64,000 nt of DNA from Mixophyes australis (lineage: Eukaryota > Chordata > Amphibia > Anura > Limnodynastidae), in assembly GCA_036250195.1 (NCBI GenBank), contig JAVHZZ010000002.1:366779124-366843123 (forward strand), given 5' to 3'. Numbering within the stretch: position 1 is the stretch's first letter; each line of letters opens with the position of its first letter. The notes below the pieces were generated by a model. It was not told where the DNA came from. It made no database searches and worked only from the letters and a program-made list of their open reading frames with translations. This document shows positions 59,786 to 64,000 of the stretch, in pieces. Both the position numbers and the translations under genes were made by a program.

Positions 59786-60486
59786 CTGTATCACAAGCAT
59801 ATAAAATGATAGAACAATCACACATACTGATTTGTGCATTAAACAAATAAAATGAGGTGATAGTGCCTTTAAATATCTACCTTAAAGGCAAGCCTATAAT
59901 GTTATCCTGCAATGCTGTAGAGACTTGACTTGGTTTTGCCATTGTTGATCATGAAGGTTCTATAAAGAACGATTTTCTTAGAAAATGTTTTTTTGACAAA
60001 AAGCAAATAAACTTTGATCATAGCCATATTCATTTTATAATTATGCCATAATTGTTTACCTATTTTATTTTAACACTAGTTATGAAGAAAATATTTTGCA
60101 CCTTTTTGTACTCTCTAATATTGTCTCTAAATATGTATTATTTTTTTGTATGTTTATAACTAAAATATAGTGTATAAAATAAAATTGTACTTTTTTTCTG
60201 AAATGTGCTTTTAGGTTTATTTTCTGGAGACATTATGCCAAGTAATATTTATAAAATGTATTGACTTGTTCCCAATCACAATTTTAATCCGGATACGTTT
60301 CAAGGGACTGATTTTGGGCTAAATTATAGTTTCAATTTACATAGGAAGTACGATTTATCAATTGCCATCCTTTAGGCAGTGGTGCCACTGCCTAAAGCCT
60401 GGCACCACTCCTGCATGTCCACACTGAACTACTGCTAACATTCAGACATGGTAAAAATTCTGCACGTTTCAGTTTTAGCTGCTGTT
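59786..60486. other. No gene seen
   Basis: AT-rich DNA. Nothing recognised. Confidence 0.4.
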
Positions 60487-60592
60487 CATCATCATCATTA
60501 TCAGCTATTTATACAGTGCCAGTAATTCCGCAGCGCTGTAAAGAGAACTCGCATCAGTCCCTGCCCCATTGGAGCTTACAGTCTAAATTCCC

Positions 60593-60632
<40 letters not shown>

Positions 60633-60819
60633 GTCAATTTTGATAGCAGCCAATTAACCTACTAGTATGTTTTTGGAGTGTGGGAGGAAACCAGAGCACC
60701 CGGAGGAAACCCACGCAAACACGGAGAGAACATACAAACGCCTCACAGATAAGGCCATGATCGGGAATTGAACTCATGACCCCTTTGCTGTGAGGCAGAA
60801 GTGCTAACCACTTAGCCAG
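60487..60819 (-). mobile_element. tRNA-derived SINE joined to Copia sequence
   Basis: Complete reverse copy with (CA)n at 60597-60626. Its head adjoins Copia at exactly the base seen at 28204/28205. Confidence 0.8.
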
Positions 60820-61170
60820 AGATCACATCTCTTTTTCTATGGCTGATTTCCAATATTCCCTCTTGTCACTGAGTTTTACTTCTTGCAAATTCTGTGGTTC
60901 TGAGAATGCAGTGTTGGCATATTCCTCACTATATCTCCTTGGAGGTTTCCCTTTCTTATTTCTTAAAGAAGTTATTTTCTCCTGGTGGTTGTCAGGTTTT
61001 AAAGTCTCTGACATATATGTACTGGAGGGTATGAGTATTTCAAATATTACTACCTCTTCTTGAACTTCACGTTGTATTTCTCCAGTAGAAGTAGTTGACC
61101 TAGAGATATATGATTCATCTGACAGTCTCTTTTTTCTTGGACAGCTCACAGGCAGTTTTCCCTCTCAAAC
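60820..61170 (-). pseudogene. Copia pol fragment (between integrase and RT), second copy
   Basis: An open frame on the - strand (60823-61149) ends EYWKSAIEKEM, equivalent to 27990-28200 of the large Copia remnant but with fewer breaks and without the SINE-like insertion found there at 27890. Confidence 0.7.
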
Positions 61171-62384
61171 ATGTCACAGGAACATTTTTTTTTTAAAATC
61201 CATCCTTTTAAATTGGATCTAATACAACATCTGACTTCTGGTTGATGAGCCTTTGTTGGATTTGTTTTGTATCCTAGAGTAAGACGAGACATGGGATGAA
61301 AGATTTCATGTAATATAAATTAAATATTAATATTCCCCCAAACTATTTATGAAAAGTTATGTAGAGGTACTTTTTTATTTTGCCAAATAATGTTTTTATA
61401 GTTGATCCGGTTCAGGGACACAGTGCCGCATGTGGAGGTCAACACCTTCTGCATTGTGAAAATGATCATGCACCCATCCCACACAGCAAGGAACGCTTCT
61501 ACAATTCACCACTCAACCGGTTTATCTTATTTAAATCATTTTGCTCTGCAAACTGAAATGTCGTTATTGAACTGCTCTTAAAAATAAAAAATAAAAAACA
61601 CACTATTATACCTATTCAGTTCTTGGCAAGTAATGTTCCACCCAATTTCTTGGCCGAGAGAAGCCGTTGAGAATCTGCTGCTCTGCCATCCTGCCCCGCT
61701 AACCCATTGCGAGTTGGAGAAATCTAGGTGCACTTGTAAAAATAAAGGCTGATTTTGCACCTTGTATATTACTTCCCGTATTTCATGAGGAGTCTCTGCA
61801 GCCCAACCCTATACCTACAATGCTGGCCACATGCTGCAAAATCTCCAGCTGCATATACAACTATCACAGTAACTGGGAAGGGGTTCTCTCCAGGTCCAAA
61901 TATAGTATAGTGTATAGCGTTGGCTTAGTAGTGCTTTTAAGACAACCTTACAAGGAAATATTGAGTATCGGCACAGTTTAGAGGTAGAAGAGCACACCAA
62001 GTTTGTTAAATAATACACCTGAAAGAGATGCCAGGAATGGAAAATATTTAACACCCTAAATAACTGCAACCCACACTAACATTGAGAACAATATACAGAA
62101 TTACAGAATGTTTTTACTGCTGTTGGGTGGGTCTTGGTATCTGCAGCTGATTGGGAGTTTGAGAACTCTGACGAAAGTCCTTTCCATATAGCCTCCTTTA
62201 AGCCACCTAGTGCTGGTAGCCGTGTTGGACAGGAATAGCAATTCCTTATCTTTGCTTCTCCTTTGATCCAAATGAAAACCATCTCCTATCTCTCGTCACT
62301 CATTTTTATTTTGTTTTGTTATTTATATCTTTTTACAAGATTTGTTTTATTGGAGTGTTACCGTGAATTAATATTTTGTAATTT
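61171..62384. other. No gene seen
   Basis: AT-rich. Possibly some further Copia sequence to about 61280; nothing else recognised. Confidence 0.35.
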
Positions 62385-64000
62385 AGTTTCTTTTTTTTTT
62401 TTTTTTAAACTTTCTTTATTGGTTTTGAAAATATGACAGAACAGTTGGCAATAGCAAACAAATATACAGGGTGGACAGTATTACCCTGTCTAGGGTAGCA
62501 TGCATGTTTTGTCATGTATACAAAAACAAATTAATTAAAGTTATAAAACACAGAAACAAAACCAAACAGGAAAATAAAAAGGGAAATCGGAAAAGGAAAA
62601 TTATCCAAAAAGGAAAGGGCATGAGTTTAATTTATTACATCTGTGTTTAAGAAGGTTTAGAAAAAGATGGGATAAAATTAAGCCCAATTAGCCTTAGTGA
62701 AGCTTATTTTGGTCCATGGTTCTGCTCTATTCCTGAGAAGAGGGGGCAATGTGTAAATCGACATCAGCTACAGTAGTAGTAGTAAGCACCAATTTTGTGT
62801 TTAATTTTATCAGCTAAATCTAGGCGACTTACTAGGTGGGGGGCGAGAGGTTTGACTTATAAAGTGCTGAGTCCTTGAAGTCTAACCATCTAAACCAGGT
62901 ATATTGAAATGTCTCATAATTTTTACCTACGCATAAATGATATCCATATTCATGAAGAAATCAAGTTTGGGGAACCAATCGGACACAGATGGAGGAGAGG
63001 AGGATCTCTGCCTTAGAGGTATTGCTAAGGTCAGGGCCATCTTTTCCATTGGGCACGATGGGCACCTGCCCGGGGGCCCCACGGGCAAGGGGGCCCCATA
63101 TTCATGGCTCTTAATGAGAATAAATAATCCTGCAAAAGAAAAAAACCTGCAAAGAAAACCTACAAGGGTCACTGAGCAAGTACATCTATCTATCTCTATA
63201 TATCTATATCTGTATCTGTATACATCTATATATCTATATCTAGGGGCCCCGGTGCACTGCTTTGCCTGGGGGCCCATAATGTTGTTAAGATGGCCCTGGC
63301 TAAGGTGCTTTAAAAGGAATTTTTATATTTGGAAATGGGCCAATTTAGAAGCCAAAACATTGGATCGCTGGGTACATTCTCCCCTAGAATCTTTCTGGAG
63401 AGACCTATAACCATGTCCCAAAAGGGTTTTAATTTTGAATTTAAAATTACTACAAGAAAGTTGCTTATATTGTGTTTCAACTAGGCATATGCTTGGTGAG
63501 CTAGCATGTGCCATCTGAAAAATCTTTGTCTGCTTACTCCTCAATTTCATGTTCAAGATCTCTCTCCCAGAATTTAGTAAATCGTAGCGATGTGTTGTGA
63601 AAATCTTCAATGATTAGCTTGTAAAGGTTAACGGATCAAACTACGTAAGGTCTCGGCGGAGCTCCGCAAGCATACCTTTTGCACTATGAAAGTGTTGAAT
63701 TTGTAAGTGCCTCCACCTGATGAAGATTCCACTTTGTTTGGATGTCAATAAAAGAATGCACTCCACTAGTATCTACATCAGCATCTGATAACTTGATAGG
63801 CATTGGACAATGAACTGTGTGACTTTGAATAACGAAAATAGCCAATATACTGATCGGAATAGGAACGCAGTAGGATTCACATTTCCGTTCGATGTACATC
63901 CTAATGTGGTGGGGACATATACTTGTCATGCAGGTACAATGGGGGGGGGGGGGAGGGGAAGGGAAAGGATACTAGGTGGACTTGACCGTGATGTGTCTCA
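62385..64000 (-). mobile_element. L1-like LINE, 3' end of ORF2 and 3' UTR, decayed
   Basis: The - strand ends CCAATAAAGAAAGTTTAAAA, a poly(A) signal and tail. Upstream fragments such as TWFRWLDFKDS, SVSDWFPKLDFFMNMD and LYKLIIEDF resemble the C-terminal part of L1/Tx1-type ORF2. Frames are broken, and a hAT-type MITE splits the copy. The element runs off the window end. Confidence 0.55.
63032..63298. mobile_element. hAT-type MITE, 267 bp, with perfect 8-bp target duplication
   Basis: Termini CAGGGCCATCTT / AAGATGGCCCTG. GCTAAGGT flanks both sides (63024-63031, 63299-63306). Palindromic GGGGCCCC arms surround a TATC/TATA microsatellite (63183-63241). Confidence 0.88.

Overview
The window reads as vertebrate nuclear DNA, most likely from a frog or toad. 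It is AT-rich and intron-rich. It is packed with palindromic MITE-like repeats and tRNA-derived SINEs that I associate with anuran genomes, and it also holds Copia, Gypsy-type, Harbinger, hAT, L1-like and L2-like elements. Species cannot be told from the sequence. I see no bacterial features.

One host gene is well supported: PIMREG (CATS/FAM64A), on the + strand. A CpG-enriched promoter with a CCAAT box and a CDE/CHR-type cell-cycle element lies at about 40.98-41.27 kb. It is followed by a probable non-coding first exon ending at 41292 and four coding exons (44963-45241, 53448-53785, 54393-54488, 58808-58967). Every splice phase joins without a break to give a 290-residue protein, and a poly(A) signal follows at 59116. 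Introns 1 and 2 hold an L2-like RT remnant, a 7 x 30 bp minisatellite, a SINE and a 1.8 kb hAT-type element.

The left part (1-13.4 kb) is repeat-rich intergenic DNA. It contains a 1.77 kb hAT-type element carrying a solo LTR and a SINE, a second hAT-type element with a perfect 8-bp target duplication, and several inverted-repeat elements. From 13466 to 23871 lies a 10.4 kb endogenous retrovirus with nearly identical LTRs, a 3 kb leader full of repeated hairpins and one long open gag reading frame (559 codons). It has no recognisable pol, and only doubtful traces of env.

From 24.5 to 25.8 kb is a degenerate minisatellite of roughly 31-bp units. From 27.1 to 36.9 kb is a nest: a decayed Ty1/Copia element interrupted in turn by a short repeat, a SINE, a 1.38 kb solo LTR with 5-bp target duplication, and a 5.8 kb inverted-repeat element. 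The last of these carries a PIF/Harbinger gene pair (Myb/SANT-like gene on +, transposase remnant on -). A second Copia-SINE fragment lies at 60.5-61.2 kb. The right end (62.4-64 kb) is the 3' part of an L1-like LINE on the - strand, itself split by a hAT-type MITE with a perfect 8-bp target duplication.

The most interesting candidates are the gag-only young retrovirus (probably copied in trans), its leader hairpins with a compensated stem change, the CDE/CHR promoter of PIMREG, and a Copia-SINE junction shared by two distant loci.
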